Source: Tubulanus polymorphus | Lineage: Eukaryota; Nemertea; Palaeonemertea; Tubulaniformes; Tubulanidae | Reading direction: 5' to 3' | DNA length: 64,000 nt | NCBI RefSeq assembly: GCF_964204645.1 | Contig: NC_134029.1 | Location: 591,501 to 655,500 of the forward strand | In this document: one piece after another, positions 44,219 through 57,214 of the stretch | How the letters are laid out: each line of letters starts with the position of its first letter | Position numbering within the stretch: the first letter of the stretch is position 1 | Made by a program: the position numbers and the translations under genes | Notes under the pieces: model-generated | Databases searched by the model: none | The model's input: the letters and a program-made list of their open reading frames with translations, nothing else | Told to the model about the DNA's origin: nothing

Positions 44219-44995
44219 TAGATATAAAAAGCTCACCACCAGAGCCCCCTAGATAATCATCACTGGGATATTTTTTTTGAAAATCATGCTTTTCTGCTGA
44301 TTATAAATTCAGTTAAAAGTCAAGAATGAAAATATGAGATAAGAGTTGATATTTCTTTCAATTAACGAACTCCGTGATGACGTCAGCCATTTTGTGTCTT
44401 TTATTCAATTCTTCGTGTAGTTTAGTGAGGATATTCGTGACTTTTCGAGATATAAATTAACCAAATTCATTAATTCATGGCCCAGTTACTCAGCGATGAC
44501 CTGTGATCGTCTTGGTGCAATAGCCAATTCAATAACTCGAGACATTGTTTTTATGCGGCTAAGACCACTTGCACTTAAGTCACAACTGTGAAACTGGATC
44601 CAGGTCTTGACACGATCGACACTTTTCATTGAAATTGATGGATCGTAATACGTAGATCTATAAGCTGAAATTGCTGATGTTTTTGTGGTGTTTTCATCAG
44701 TTCGCTTCCTTAGTAAGACCGTCTTGCTTCTGAAGGATAAAGGCTTATTATATTTCTAAAGGCATATCATAATAGATATGTATATAAAACATTAAAAATG
44801 TCTAATCAGAAATTCAGCTAGATTAATCTGCATCACGCGCGTTTCGGGCGACGCTTTGATTCCTGTTTTCATTTTATACCGCGCACTGTGTACATCTCCG
44901 AACCGGAAATCGCTGCGCTTTTAATCTGAAGAAAATTTGTCGACAAACAATGCAGGAGATTTCCGTGAATCGAAACCAGAATAGAGGATAGACAT

Positions 44996-45145
44996 CGATA
45001 TCCGCGACACGAGGAGGAGACATCGCTATCCCCGACACGAGGAGGAGACATCGCTATCCACGACACGAGGAGGAGACATCGCTATCCACGCCACGAGGAG
45101 GAGACATCGCTATCCACGACACGAGGAGGAGACATTGCTATCCAT
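44996..45145. repeat. 28-bp tandem repeat
   Basis: Five copies of CGACACGAGGAGGAGACATC followed by GCTATCCA. Confidence 0.93.
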
Positions 45146-45299
45146 AGGAGACATAGCCAATTCCATTTCAAAAGATGCGCCATTTTGTCGTTGTACTCGG
45201 AATGTTGAAATCTATCTCTGGCAGGTGAGGTCACTGTACGCGATGGATTACCTATATCTAATCCGTTATTCAATATTCAACAGACACAAAACTTGATAG

Positions 45300-48200
45300 A
45301 TTTTTTTAAGACCGGATTTTCTTGTGTAGAGACAGCAATGTGCCGGATAGAGAGTTGAAGTAAGATATAGATAAGATATTTATTTCACTCCAACCATAAG
45401 AATGGTACATGGCGGCAAGATTGAATACATGAAATATAAAAATCTACAAAACATGAACAGAATTATGTACATACAGTAAAAACAAATAGGAAAATAATTC
45501 CATAACAAAATTTACGTAAGATCCAATTTTTCAGTCCGATCTGTGTGTCACGCCCCCTGGTGGACTCCCGACACCTCGAGATATAGGTCAGTAATGAGCT
45601 CCTATTCGACAGCTGTATTTGGATACAAACCATCAGATAATGTCATTAACAATGCTAGAAATACGGACGGACGTTTACCATCTGAATAAAAGAGATGACT
45701 GATGCCTTTACAATAGATTCAAATATATGCGCGATCACGGGTTGTTTTGTAGTAAACCGCGGGTATTTCACCGTTCTCTGTAAGAAGCTTATCTCAAATC
45801 GTTGTCGTCCAATAGTTAACACGATTATATAGAAAGGTAACGCTTTTTTTGCCGGTAATCTTCGTATGACGCGGGACGGTGAATTCAAAGCCATTATTTA
45901 CATCAAAAGACGACACGATGATATTTCTTCATCGGTCGTATAGTTAGATTACTGCGATGTTTTATGTTTTCTGCGACTTATGTTATGATAGTTAAGACCG
46001 TTAACTGACCACTGTCCACCTGGTTATAACAGCATATTTACTGTGTATGAGAGAAAGGTTTCCCATTAATAATCGCATCATGCTTCACGCTGTCATTGCT
46101 CGGATGAAAAACCGAACGATGATTTTATCACTTGCGACGACACCATACAGAGAATCTTCAACAATGAGTCTAAATCAGAAAGGTGAAAATTAATCTTAAG
46201 TTTTGAGAGTTTTTCATGTAAAAATTGTATGAAATTCTGCATGAGCATGAGGTCACTTCGAGGCTCGAAGAAAATTTAGTCTAGTATCTATTTTTGGATA
46301 ACCCGTAAGATCATTTGTTATTCAAAGTGATTCTTTACAAAGAGAAAAACCGATTTGAATTGAATATAAATCAATAAAAATGCGAGTGAATGAACAGTGG
46401 GTTTGTATTTTCATGAATTTTGATTACGCATATTTCTCCTGACTGTCACTGATAATAATTCTACTATTCATAAGGTTAATTTTGACAGATTTTCCCATGA
46501 AAATTTATAGAATATTTAGCATGAATTTCTACGATGTAGGGAATTTGTTTTCTAGCATTGTTAACGGTAGCGGTCGTGTTTTTTCCTGAGTGCTGTCACA
46601 CAATGAAAGCACTGATTGATCAAGTTAGAGCTTGTGTCCGTTGTCTGTTGCAAAACCATTTATATTCATCTATTCTCTGACCCCGGACGGAATGGACATC
46701 AGATCTTCCGACGTTTTTTATCACACTCGTCTTCCTTCCTCGCATGATGTCCAATTAGTCGGCCACGTTTTAATCTATCATTGGTCCATTTCCGCCGGAA
46801 ATAACGAGGGAATCTATTCGCAGAGGGCGCTAGAGTGTTAAACTGTATCACCTGCTGCTAAACCCAACAATGAGGCTTGGTTTTTTTGTGACGAGGAAAT
46901 CGACGAGTCATCTCGATCTCACAACAGCTTGATTCCAGTTCCACGGTTCATCGTAAATAATCCGACTTAAACAAGTTGAATTATCGAAAACAAAACTCTT
47001 GATCCAGGATCAGTCGGTTCTGCAGTTGTGAGTTAGCGTCAAATACTAATCCAGGCTTACAGTTCATGGTTAAGTTTTCAAACTCAAATTTTAACAGAGA
47101 TCCCGTGGAACCAGATTCTGAAATAAACAGCAACAAACCTATTTTTTCCTACGGTTTCATCAAAACTTCCCCGACACCAGCAGCGTGGCAGTAGATCTAA
47201 TGGGGAGTCGAGTCTTAATTCAACTCGCTGAAATCTGATACATTGTGGACATTTAACTTTACCTATGAGATTCATTTACACCGCACTTAAACCGAGACGC
47301 AAGCATGAAAATATTCTCTTATGGTGACTCGAGTTAAACGGTGAAAATGAAACGCCTGTTGGAATTGTGAGACATATAACTGACAACAATATCAGCGGAT
47401 ATTATTTACATACAGAAACTATACAAAACTTCGTGTTATTAAAAACCGGTCGTGGGGGCTGGGAAATTACGACCTTGACATTAAATTGGTAGATTAAAAC
47501 AAAGCTTTCTGATTTTATAGCTATGTTTATAGCAAACTTATCTAGCTTTCGTTAATGTGTGACTAGGCCAGGTGGTGTGAACCTAACAAGTCATCTACAG
47601 TAAAAACAATGAAATGAACTATTATTAAAGTTAAACCTTACCGACACGATCTAAACGCCTAGTTCTCTAGTTCTGGTTTGATTAAACTTTACCGAGAATG
47701 ATAGAATTTTTTAGTCCTGAGAATGATCTGTAGGTTTCAGTTGGTCCACACAAAGTTCCACGGTCATGAGTTAATTCTGAGTTGTAATCAGTTCATTTCC
47801 CAGAGTCAAATCGGAACTGCGGAACTGGGTCCCGCGGCTGCATTGTCAGATGTGGTTTTCTTAGGTGGTCAATAGGTCACATCTCTCAAGGTTAAGTGTA
47901 ATTGATAATTTTTGACACGAAATAGCGAGTTAAGTCGGGCCATTTATCAACGAAGAAACACATTGAATGCTGATCAGTCACAGCAGTAGACAGAGGGAGA
48001 AAGAGAGGGAGGGAGGGAGGGAGAGAGAGGGAGAGAGAGGGAGAGAGAGAGAGGCTGAGGTCGCGTGATGCTGATCTGTGCAGTCCGGTGGCACTGTCAG
48101 ATTATCCGTCGCTGCGGCAACCGATCATAGACATCTATTACAACTGTGAACAGACGTCATAGAAAAACCCAAACGCATTCTCTCTATTGAAAGGTGATTA

Positions 48201-48430
48201 TGGTTGACATGGAAATAAACTTAAAACGTACACAGCCGAATCAGCGCAGGTGATCAGTTCAATAGAAACTAGCGCGACAACTGGAAATGCACATTAATAC
48301 CACTCCGATACGAGCTAGCGACAAACATCTATACATCATAAACATCATTTACATCAATAATAATTCATTAAGTCAGAACTGAACGAACTGAGCTTTCAAT
48401 TGAAATGACCAAATATACCGGATAAAACGA
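45300..48430. other. No gene recognised; MITE copies
   Basis: Several members of the CAGTTCCAC family are present: partial ones between 46931 and 47112, and a fuller one at 47743-47833 (TGGTCCACACAAAGTTCCAC to GGAACTGGGTCCC). The minus-strand ORF at 45655-45894 has no recognisable domain. Confidence 0.4.
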
Positions 48431-48439
48431 AACAGATTT

Positions 48440-48860
<421 letters not shown>

Positions 48861-49524
48861 AAGAATACGTCTCACTTTAGTCGAGCGTAACACATGTGAT
48901 ATGAGGGTGAAACGGACAGTTATTATGATTGATTATAGATGAGAAATAAGCGCTTTCTCATAGATAGATAAATCAGTATTTCTTCTTACACTTCCACATA
49001 AAACGCTAATGCTCTTGTTCTGCGAAAAAAGAGCCACAGAGAGAAAGCACTTAATGGAAAATACTAGTAAATGTGGGTATGAGATTGGGATGGGCTACTT
49101 AGTTATATTTATACCATTCGCGCCGGTTATTACACCCAAAATTTTTTCAGGTGAATTGATAACCGGGGTCATTATCATCCTCCATCTCGCGAACCCGCGC
49201 CCCTTATACAGCCGCCCCCTGGTGACTGCAGATAAAACAGACAATTACCCCCGCATTAGACTATTGATTTTATTCTGTTTAGAATCTCTCGTATTGTACT
49301 CGTGTGAATTCGGAGTCGCGGAATTGAAAGGAAATAGTTTCGACTCGGAATGAAATCATCAACACTTCATTTCCTGGTTTCAGATGCGATTCGTGAAATA
49401 GTGATTTCAACAGAAATTCATTCGAAGAATTGCTGAAAAACAAAGCGTATGATGCAATGGAGAGGCGCAGCTCATCGAGCGAGATATAACATTGGAAATC
49501 ATTGTATATTCTGAAGATATTCGA

Positions 49525-49597
49525 ACTCAGTTCCATGTTGTAAAGTCTAAATTAGTTCATTCACAATATTCAACTCAAAACAGTGGAACAGGTGCCC
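49525..49597. mobile_element. MITE, CAGTTCCA family, degenerate
   Basis: AACTCAGTTCCATGTTG opposite CAACTCAAAACAGTGGAAC. A second copy at 49700-49794 runs from GTCCAGTTCCATAGTTCTGA to TTTTAATGTGGAAC. Confidence 0.55.
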
Positions 49598-50975
49598 GTA
49601 TCCTGATATATCACGACATCTGATATTCTCTGAGCCAACTTCAGATATAAGTCCAGATATTTTACGATATTTGAACACGGTAGATCAAAAATGCCGCTGG
49701 GTCCAGTTCCATAGTTCTGAGTTGATCCAGAGTTAAAGAGCTCTTATCGAAAATGAACTTATTTCAATTCAGACCTAACTTTTAATGTGGAACTTTATCT
49801 ACCCGTAAGTTATACGTATATCATAAGCTCTGATTGCTGTTTTTTTTAATCTATTCTGAAGATATTCGAACTCAGTTCCAAAAGCTCAGATTTTGTTTTT
49901 TAAAGTACACCAGAAATCACTTGGTTTTCAGCGGTTGAAAAAACCCGAGTTCTATATACGTGTGAAAAGGTGAGAAAATAATTCTGAAAAAAACTCAGTT
50001 GATGTTAGTTTTGCCTGCGTCAGATAATTAACGTGCAGTAGATTATCTCGACTCTCACTCTAACTGTAATTATACTGCAGCTACATTAATCAATTATTCA
50101 AACCAACTTTTCTGCATCGATACAACCTTCAGATTGCATCCATCAGAAAGGTTGATTCTCGGCAGGAAATTAAAAAAGAAACAGCTTTTAAAAATCTGAA
50201 AATCATATTTATAATTTTGAGATAATCGCTCGCATTCAATAACAGTCAGTGTAGTTCTACTTAAAGCGGCATGGTGGCGCTGGTAGTCTTTGTTTTTCCT
50301 GTGAAATAAAGAAGGCAAACTTTTGAAAAGTTTTCTAACTTGAATTTTCGATTCTTGCGATTAAAAACCATCTCATATTAAGCTGCTATATATCATAGTT
50401 TTCATTCAATATTTGATATTCGACGACCATGTATACTGATTGGTTGATCTTTGCTTATCTTATACATATCCAAAACCGGTTAAATATGATAATCAAGCGA
50501 TGGAACGCTATTTGATATTGTATTTATGAAACTGCGAGATAAGCAATAGAAATGTTTATTTGTAATAAACCTGGATGACGAAAACGCGTGTGGTTTAGAA
50601 TTAAACATGTTTCACGACGGAGACTAATTCATATTTAACGCTAACATCACACAATAACCACCGCGAACTGCGGCGTATCCGGTATCGGCGAAATGTCATA
50701 TCGTGAAAATCGAATTTCATCGGCAAAAACACGAACCTGAAAAGAGAGGCGGAATATGAATGAAGCGGCCCTTGAAGTGAGTAGTCCTAGTTTAGTCAAT
50801 AACGGCTGTAAACGAACCCCTTCACATCTGAACAGCATTGATAATTATTTGCTTAGAGATTTCTATGGGATAAAAACCAATTGTAATATGCGAGACACGC
50901 GTCACGTGGTTTCCGGTGTCGTTGTGAATTTCAATACGTAACTGTTAAACAAAGGGACACTTTACTCTGATGCGA

Positions 50976-51125
50976 GGCTGATGGGAGGGAGAGGGAACCA
51001 GGGAGATGTAGATGGAGAGGGGACCAGGGAGATGGGCAGGAAGAGGGAGAAGGTCCAGGTACAGGGTGGAGGAGCCAGGGATAGGGCGGAGGAGCCAGGA
51101 AAAGGTGGAGGAGCCAGGGAGATTC
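50976..51125. repeat. Purine-rich imperfect repeat
   Basis: Repeated GGAGCCAGGGA and GGGACCAGGGAGAT units. Low complexity. Confidence 0.7.
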
Positions 51126-51199
51126 ATTCATGATGTACTACTGTTGTTTACGGTAGAATCGCGTGACGTCGTAGTTTCGCCCCCTTACCTCCTCACCTC

Positions 51200-53980
51200 C
51201 TCGCACCTCCTCGCACCTCCTCAACTGAACGAGAACGAACCTAGAACCGGCGCGATCCAGTCACAGTTAATTATACCGTATTGTTTTTTGAGTATCATTA
51301 CGCGTGAACGTAGATCATTGCGACCTGGGGAATACGTGTTATAACCGGACTTACTCTTAAACATGCACTGATGTCATTAGTTTAGATTTAATAAGATCGT
51401 GCCAATTACCCGCGCTATGGACAGTGCAGTTCATTCTATGCGTCATCACACTTCCGCCGTCCACAGTCGAGTTGCTGTTCCGTGTTTTAGCTTTTAGTCC
51501 GAATATCACGCACCAGTTTTACAACTATGAATTCTGGGTCCTGCCTTACGAAAAATTTCAATCTCAAATTTCAGGTTTAGATGCTTTTGGTTACTTCATG
51601 TTTTCAACGAGGACAACAATTCAAGCTTTACCGTCTTAAGCCTTAACTCTTTCATGAAACTGGACGCTGTATGTCTCTGGATGGGTTAATATTAGATTAG
51701 TATAGTAGTTTGTTTGTCACCATCAATATGTAAAAATTAGAAATAAGACAATGATGTGACAGGAGCCTGAGCAGAGCCATAAAGGCTGTATAACCAAAAG
51801 GATGTTCAGATACCTTGACATGAACTAGATTAGCTATAATGGAACCACAACGAACTTAGATCGATTCTAAATATCTCGCATTATGCTGCTGAATACGTTT
51901 TAACAGCGAACCGGGCCCGGAACAGGGTTCGTGTTGAGCTATAACCCTCAACATTCTCACATACAAAACAACTTCAGTTTATAATTGGGCACAACCACGT
52001 ATAAATTGATGACTGTTTTTTTTTTAAATCGAAAGACACTTTTTCATGAATATTTTTTGGAGAAGTGAAAGAAGCTACAGTTGTTGGCTGCAAGATCCGT
52101 TTGAGAAATGTTTTCAGAAATGTTGCCGATTTTCTGAACGATAGTTCAAGCGGAAAGATGATATACATCACGGTAGAGAATGTGCATCTTTTCAGCTCTG
52201 GGAATAAAATAAAACAAAATCAGACAAGATAAAAAAAAAGACAATCGCTTCATTGAGGAAGAGAGAAAAACAATGAAAAGCCTCAGAGATTAAAACGTGC
52301 GCCATTTTAATAAACAGTAAATGAGATCTGGAGGGAAATCACTGTAGAAATTAAGCATTATATTCATCTCAAACTTAAACCTTCTGGCAACAACCGATTT
52401 CAAATCACAGAAAATACATAATTAGTTCTTTATTTTCGAAAGATATAAAGGTTTTGGAGACATTCGAATTGAAAGGAATTTAAATTTATCCGATGGCAAC
52501 TAGAAATTCGTTGTTACTGTCACGTTCGTACAAGTTAATAAGATCACTCATACCCCGACTACATTTCAAATAATATCATTAAACCCATAGGTTTTTAGGG
52601 AAATTTTTATTTTTCTAACAATTTTTTCTCGAACATACTGTAGACACTCCATTTCCTGTAATAATCACTAGTATTGTGTTCAGGCCTAATAATTAAGTTC
52701 TATTTACAAATCTCCGATATCTTTGTTTACATGTATGGAAACATGAGTCACTTTTCTTCATTGACTTTTGGAGTCCACGATTCAATGGAAAGATTGAACT
52801 CAACTAACTGGATGTTTTGGCGATCTTTCAATTCAGTTTAAAACGGATTAAAAATCGATGTTATAAGTCGTGAGATACACAATATCTACACGTGTATGAT
52901 GAATATACGAGAAAATCCAGCAATTATTTCAGCCAAAAATATGTTATTGAATAAATGTGTACTGATCAGGCGTACTTATACAGTTTAAGAAATAGAAAGA
53001 ATCTTTGGCTTACCCGAATACAGGAAGCTGATGTAGAATTTCTAAGATATTATGTAGGATTAAAAGCCCTATCGCATCACTTTGATGAAAAACGATATTT
53101 AAGGCCTAAACGCTTGTCATTTCTCGTAATTCATACGTGGCAAACTGAAACGGGCCAGAATCAGAAATAACAGTTTCACATTGCTGTTAATATTAGACGA
53201 GCGTTGCTATCTCTAGTTTCTTTGTGGCAATGATTTTGTTTATGTCTCTGAGCTCCGATTTCGCGGAAGACTTTTCCCCACCATTAACCGGTGTTAAAAC
53301 GGTTATACAATGAAGTTACAAAAAAAACACATTAAATCTAGGCCTTAAACGAAATGACTCCCGAATTTAAAATGAGTTTTGATATGTTTATATAAGCCTT
53401 TTCTTTAAATGAGGATTATGTCTAATGCCGAAACATAATCTTGAAAAAGAAAAACTGACTTATATATCTTAAGTATATTTTATTCATTTTTAGCAAGGGG
53501 ATTATAGGCATCACTGATAAACCGAATAAACCATAGTTCTTAAATCAGAGATATGGTCGCTTCCTCTCCCTCTCCTCCTTCTCCTCCCTCTCTCTCCCTC
53601 TCTCTCTCTCTCTCTCTCCCTCTCTCTCTTCGATATTAAATAAATTGATTATCACGGGTAGGATTTTCTCAGCTGGCAGATGGAATAGAAAGTGACGGCA
53701 TTTTGAAAATGACTGATTGTTGTTTTGGCTGCTGATCGTATCAGAAATTTTAATTAGCCGGAATCCATTTCGGTTTTAGATTGATAAAATGGGGATAGAG
53801 CGGCTGTCAGGCGTAATACACACAAAGCGCAGTAGCATGACAGTCCAATTATAGAATTTAATGTTACAGTAATCAATTCACAGTCAATTTCTCCGTCGGC
53901 TGCGGCCGCCATTACACAGTTTACAACGGTAAAATATATATAGAGCGTTTGAAATATACAAAGAGCGTTTAAAAAAATTA
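51200..53980. other. No gene recognised
   Basis: AT-rich with short ORFs lacking features. (CT)n runs lie at 53565-53632. Confidence 0.4.
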
Positions 53981-53982
53981 TT

Positions 53983-54064
53983 CGCTGCGAGTAGGGTTCG
54001 AACCTACGCGGGAAGATCCCATTGGATTTCAAGTCCAACGCCTTAACCACTCGGCCATCGCAGC
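53983..54064 (-). tRNA. tRNA-Ser (anticodon TGA)
   Basis: 82 nt on the minus strand. The acceptor stem GCTGCGA/TCGCAGC pairs perfectly with discriminator G. A box TGGCCGAGTGG and B box GGTTCGAACCC are consensus. The anticodon loop CTTGAAA gives TGA. The long variable arm (GGGATCTTCCC) is typical of tRNA-Ser. No intron. Confidence 0.95.
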
Positions 54065-54961
54065 TTGGTGACGGATCCAAAGGGCAAGGACGTTGGATTT
54101 GGACGGAAGTCGATGTGGCGACAGATCAAAATGAGTCCATCTCTAAACTCAGGTGGGTGTGGCAAAGGAGTGCTGTTCTTTTGACCGGTCCGAGATGTCT
54201 CAGAATAGACGTTTTGTAAAGATCTCGATGTCACGAAGACACCAATAAAAGAAAGATTTGATTTTTTTAGACTCAGTAACTCAGTTGATAATTCCGTTGA
54301 TCAGATGCCAAAAAATACTTGTCACGCTTATATGATGATAATTGATAGGTTCATATTGCTGTGATGTTTGTCAGTTCCACGATGTGACATACATCGCTAG
54401 AGTATCTATCCATCCATCAGAACTAACAATCTATCACTTTCATTTCATCTTGAATCTAAAACCAACACTTTGTGGCGGTTTGTCTCATCTGAAGCAGGCT
54501 TCAGTTGATGTCATATTATTTCAAAAACGGCCTCTTCACGTCTTCATTAAATTTGATGAATTAATATTCATCTAAACATTGGTTTTTGTAGAATATGCTT
54601 CATCTTTCGTTCGATCGATCGATGGCCAACAGTTATTAATTACTTCTTTCAAGTACACGCCAGTCTCGTACAGAGACGCGCACTCTGATATGTGATGTTC
54701 AAATGTCTATGTTTGAAAACGCTGTCAATGATTTATATATGAGAGAATCATGATGTTTTACTTCCTCAACTTCTACATTTAGAACTCGGTCGGGTGAAGA
54801 TGACGATGTTTGCGGGGGCGCGCGTGTTCTTTATAGCTTATCAGTGATCACCCCAGTTCCCGTGTGGACACGTACAGGGGTCCCAATGTTTGTTAGTGGA
54901 CCACTTTCCTTCTTGTCCGTGTATAATGAAAATTCCCAACCTATTTATAGCAATATCAGAA

Positions 54962-55112
54962 TCAATGGGTAGTGGGGCGCATGGGGGGAGGGGCGGGACG
55001 GGTAGTGGGGCGCACGGGAATAGGGGCGGGTAATGGGGCGCACGGGGAGGAGGGGGGCGGGACGGGTAGTGGGGCGCGCGGGGAGAGGAGACGGGACGGG
55101 TAATGGGGCGCA
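54962..55112. repeat. GC-rich tandem repeat
   Basis: Four to five degenerate copies of GGGGCGCACGGGGAG plus GGCGGGACGGGTAGT, a G-rich island in AT-rich surroundings. Confidence 0.85.
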
Positions 55113-55984
55113 CTGTGCTTCAGCAGCAGATGGCTAATCAGTATTTTCGAATCGATCTTATACAGGATGATTAAGAGCTGTTTACTCGTCGATAAGCATC
55201 AATAGAATCTACGATAGCGTCTTTACGATTATGATTAAAGGAAATTAAGAGATGATACTAACTGCGCGCTATAGAGCATCCTACAACCCGTTATAAATCA
55301 CGATTAGATTACCCCGCGCGCGACGCCTACAGGCAATACAGGAAGTCACGTGACGTATTTCCGGTATCAATCAAAACAGTTTGATAGTTGTCGTTTGGCA
55401 GAGAAGGCGATGACGCCTGAGCCTCATCTGAGAATCCTCCAGCCCCTGTATACTGATAGATAGTCGAACCTATTTATCCCGGGTCATCGTGATGTAATGT
55501 TTTATGGGCTGATAAACTCGGTGATAAACTATCTTCGTGTCGTTTATAGCGTCGATAAGATCTGTTCTATAACTTAGTGCACGCCGTGTTCCAGACAGTA
55601 CTCAGCTGGAATCTATAATTACTAGTAATTATACATCTCACGAGTCTCGAGCTGAAAACTGTCTTTTTATCTCTTTAGATCAAAGGCCAGTATTTGAATT
55701 CAATATGTGCTCAAATTTCAGATCAACAGTTCAAATTCCATAGGGGCAGATGCCTAGTCTTTCCAGTTTCACAGTTTTGGGTTAGAATTTTACCATAGAG
55801 AAAAAAACAATTGGATAATACGTTTTTTTCACTAACTGACTGCGGTACCGGGCCGTCACGTGACACTTTGATAACAAGGCCTGATGAATTTTGTTTTTAA
55901 TATCTGTGGAATTGAGGGATTTGTAATCGTTAATCATCATTCAATATCCATTAACAGAGCGAAAAATTCGATGATACCTAACTC

Positions 55985-56055
55985 GAACCTCGATGGTAAA
56001 ACTAGGCTCGAACCCGGGACAGACGCGCTAACTATTCAGCCGTCTAGTCAGTGTG
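55985..56055 (-). mobile_element. tRNA-derived SINE-like fragment
   Basis: On the minus strand GGCTGAATAGTTAGCGCG (A box of Ser/Leu type) then CCCGGGTTCGAGCCTAG (B box). No complete cloverleaf. The head of a SINE is the best explanation. Confidence 0.5.
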
Positions 56056-56104
56056 ATGAACACTCGGGTGTATACTGACTCTATTCGTTAAACCCCCAAA
56101 GGTC

Positions 56105-56203
56105 AGTTTTATAGATTGGTATAACCCGGGGGCTAACTCATTTGAAATTGAATTGCGTTAGCCCCCGGGTTAAAGGTAATACTAGTCTATAAAGCCGGCC
56201 CCA
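56105..56203. mobile_element. MITE with TTTATAGATTGGTAT arms
   Basis: Second member of the family at 15886-16002, with the arms AACCCGGGGGCTAA and TTAGCCCCCGGGTTAA and outer TTTATAGATTGG and AGTCTATAAA. Confidence 0.85.
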
Positions 56204-57017
56204 AGTGTTCACAATATAACATAATGTGAACATAGATTATCATATCTATCGTTTTGGGACTAAAGTTTTGGGACTTATCAATTTTTCGATGATTTCGAAA
56301 TGTAATGCTTATTCTTTGTCTAAAACTTCTTCACTATTTTCCCTGAAAACACTTTTACTTTCGCACCGATTTGGAACATGAATCGTCGGTATTGGAAAGT
56401 CTCGTGACGCTGACGTCATCCCTAATTGGAAAATCTTTAATTTGCGGCGGTGCGCTCTTCAAAAAAATAAATCGGAAAAAGTTTAATAATCTCAAACGAA
56501 GAAGTTTATATTTCAAAGCTTTATCGTGAATATGCTATGGCTTCCTTTAATACGGTAGTAAACACACGCTATAAAAGTGATCATCTCGACGGCAATTAAT
56601 ACGACAATCTTCCCGCCAGCTACACCTGTTTTTAATGAATAAAAATCAAGCTTTTTGATAATTAGTGTCGCACAATATTGAAATCGTAGCTCGAGGATTG
56701 TAAGACTGTTTTTATAAAAAGTTAATCAACGTTCGACAACGGACATCAAAAGATTGTTAATATTCGGTATCCAGGTATGCGAGGATACATTCAAACATGT
56801 ATCCATCAATAGTACATGTTTTGATATATTCCAGGTGAAGTTCTGAACACACGGGATTAGTTTTTAAAAGTGAGCTGATAAAATGTCTAATATCTGATAT
56901 TTTTCGTTCTTTTTCAATTAGGAAGGTCTCAGGTGAAATACTGAACACACGTGAAGTGTTGACGATAGACAATATTGGAAGATTGTTGATGAAGTATCGA
57001 ATGTCTGATGGTATCAG

Positions 57018-57210
57018 GTAGGAGTCTGTCTGGAAGTGGCGCTGATACATGTATCAGTGCAACTTCCAGACAGACTGCTGTCTGATGGTATCAGGCAGCA
57101 GTCTGTCTGGAAGTGGCGCTGATACATGTATCAGTGCAACTTCCAGACAGACTGCTGTCTGATGGTATCAGGCAGCAGTCTGTCTGGAAGTGGCGCTGAT
57201 ACATGTACCA
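57018..57210. repeat. 77-bp tandem repeat made of two palindromes
   Basis: Two and a half units. Each unit contains AACTTCCAGACAGACTGC facing GCAGTCTGTCTGGAAGT, and a second palindrome GCGCTGATACATGTATCAGTGC. The array is therefore almost fully self-complementary. Confidence 0.93.
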
Positions 57211-57214
57211 TACC

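Noticed and set aside
45655-45894. 79-aa minus-strand ORF starting MALNSPSRVIRRLPAKK
   Set aside because: Coding-like composition, but no recognised domain and no convincing partner exon; may be a first exon, evidence too thin.
56757-57050. 97-aa minus-strand ORF with internally repeated SDIR-FI segment
   Set aside because: Its N-terminus lies in the palindromic array and the internal repeat reflects a DNA duplication.
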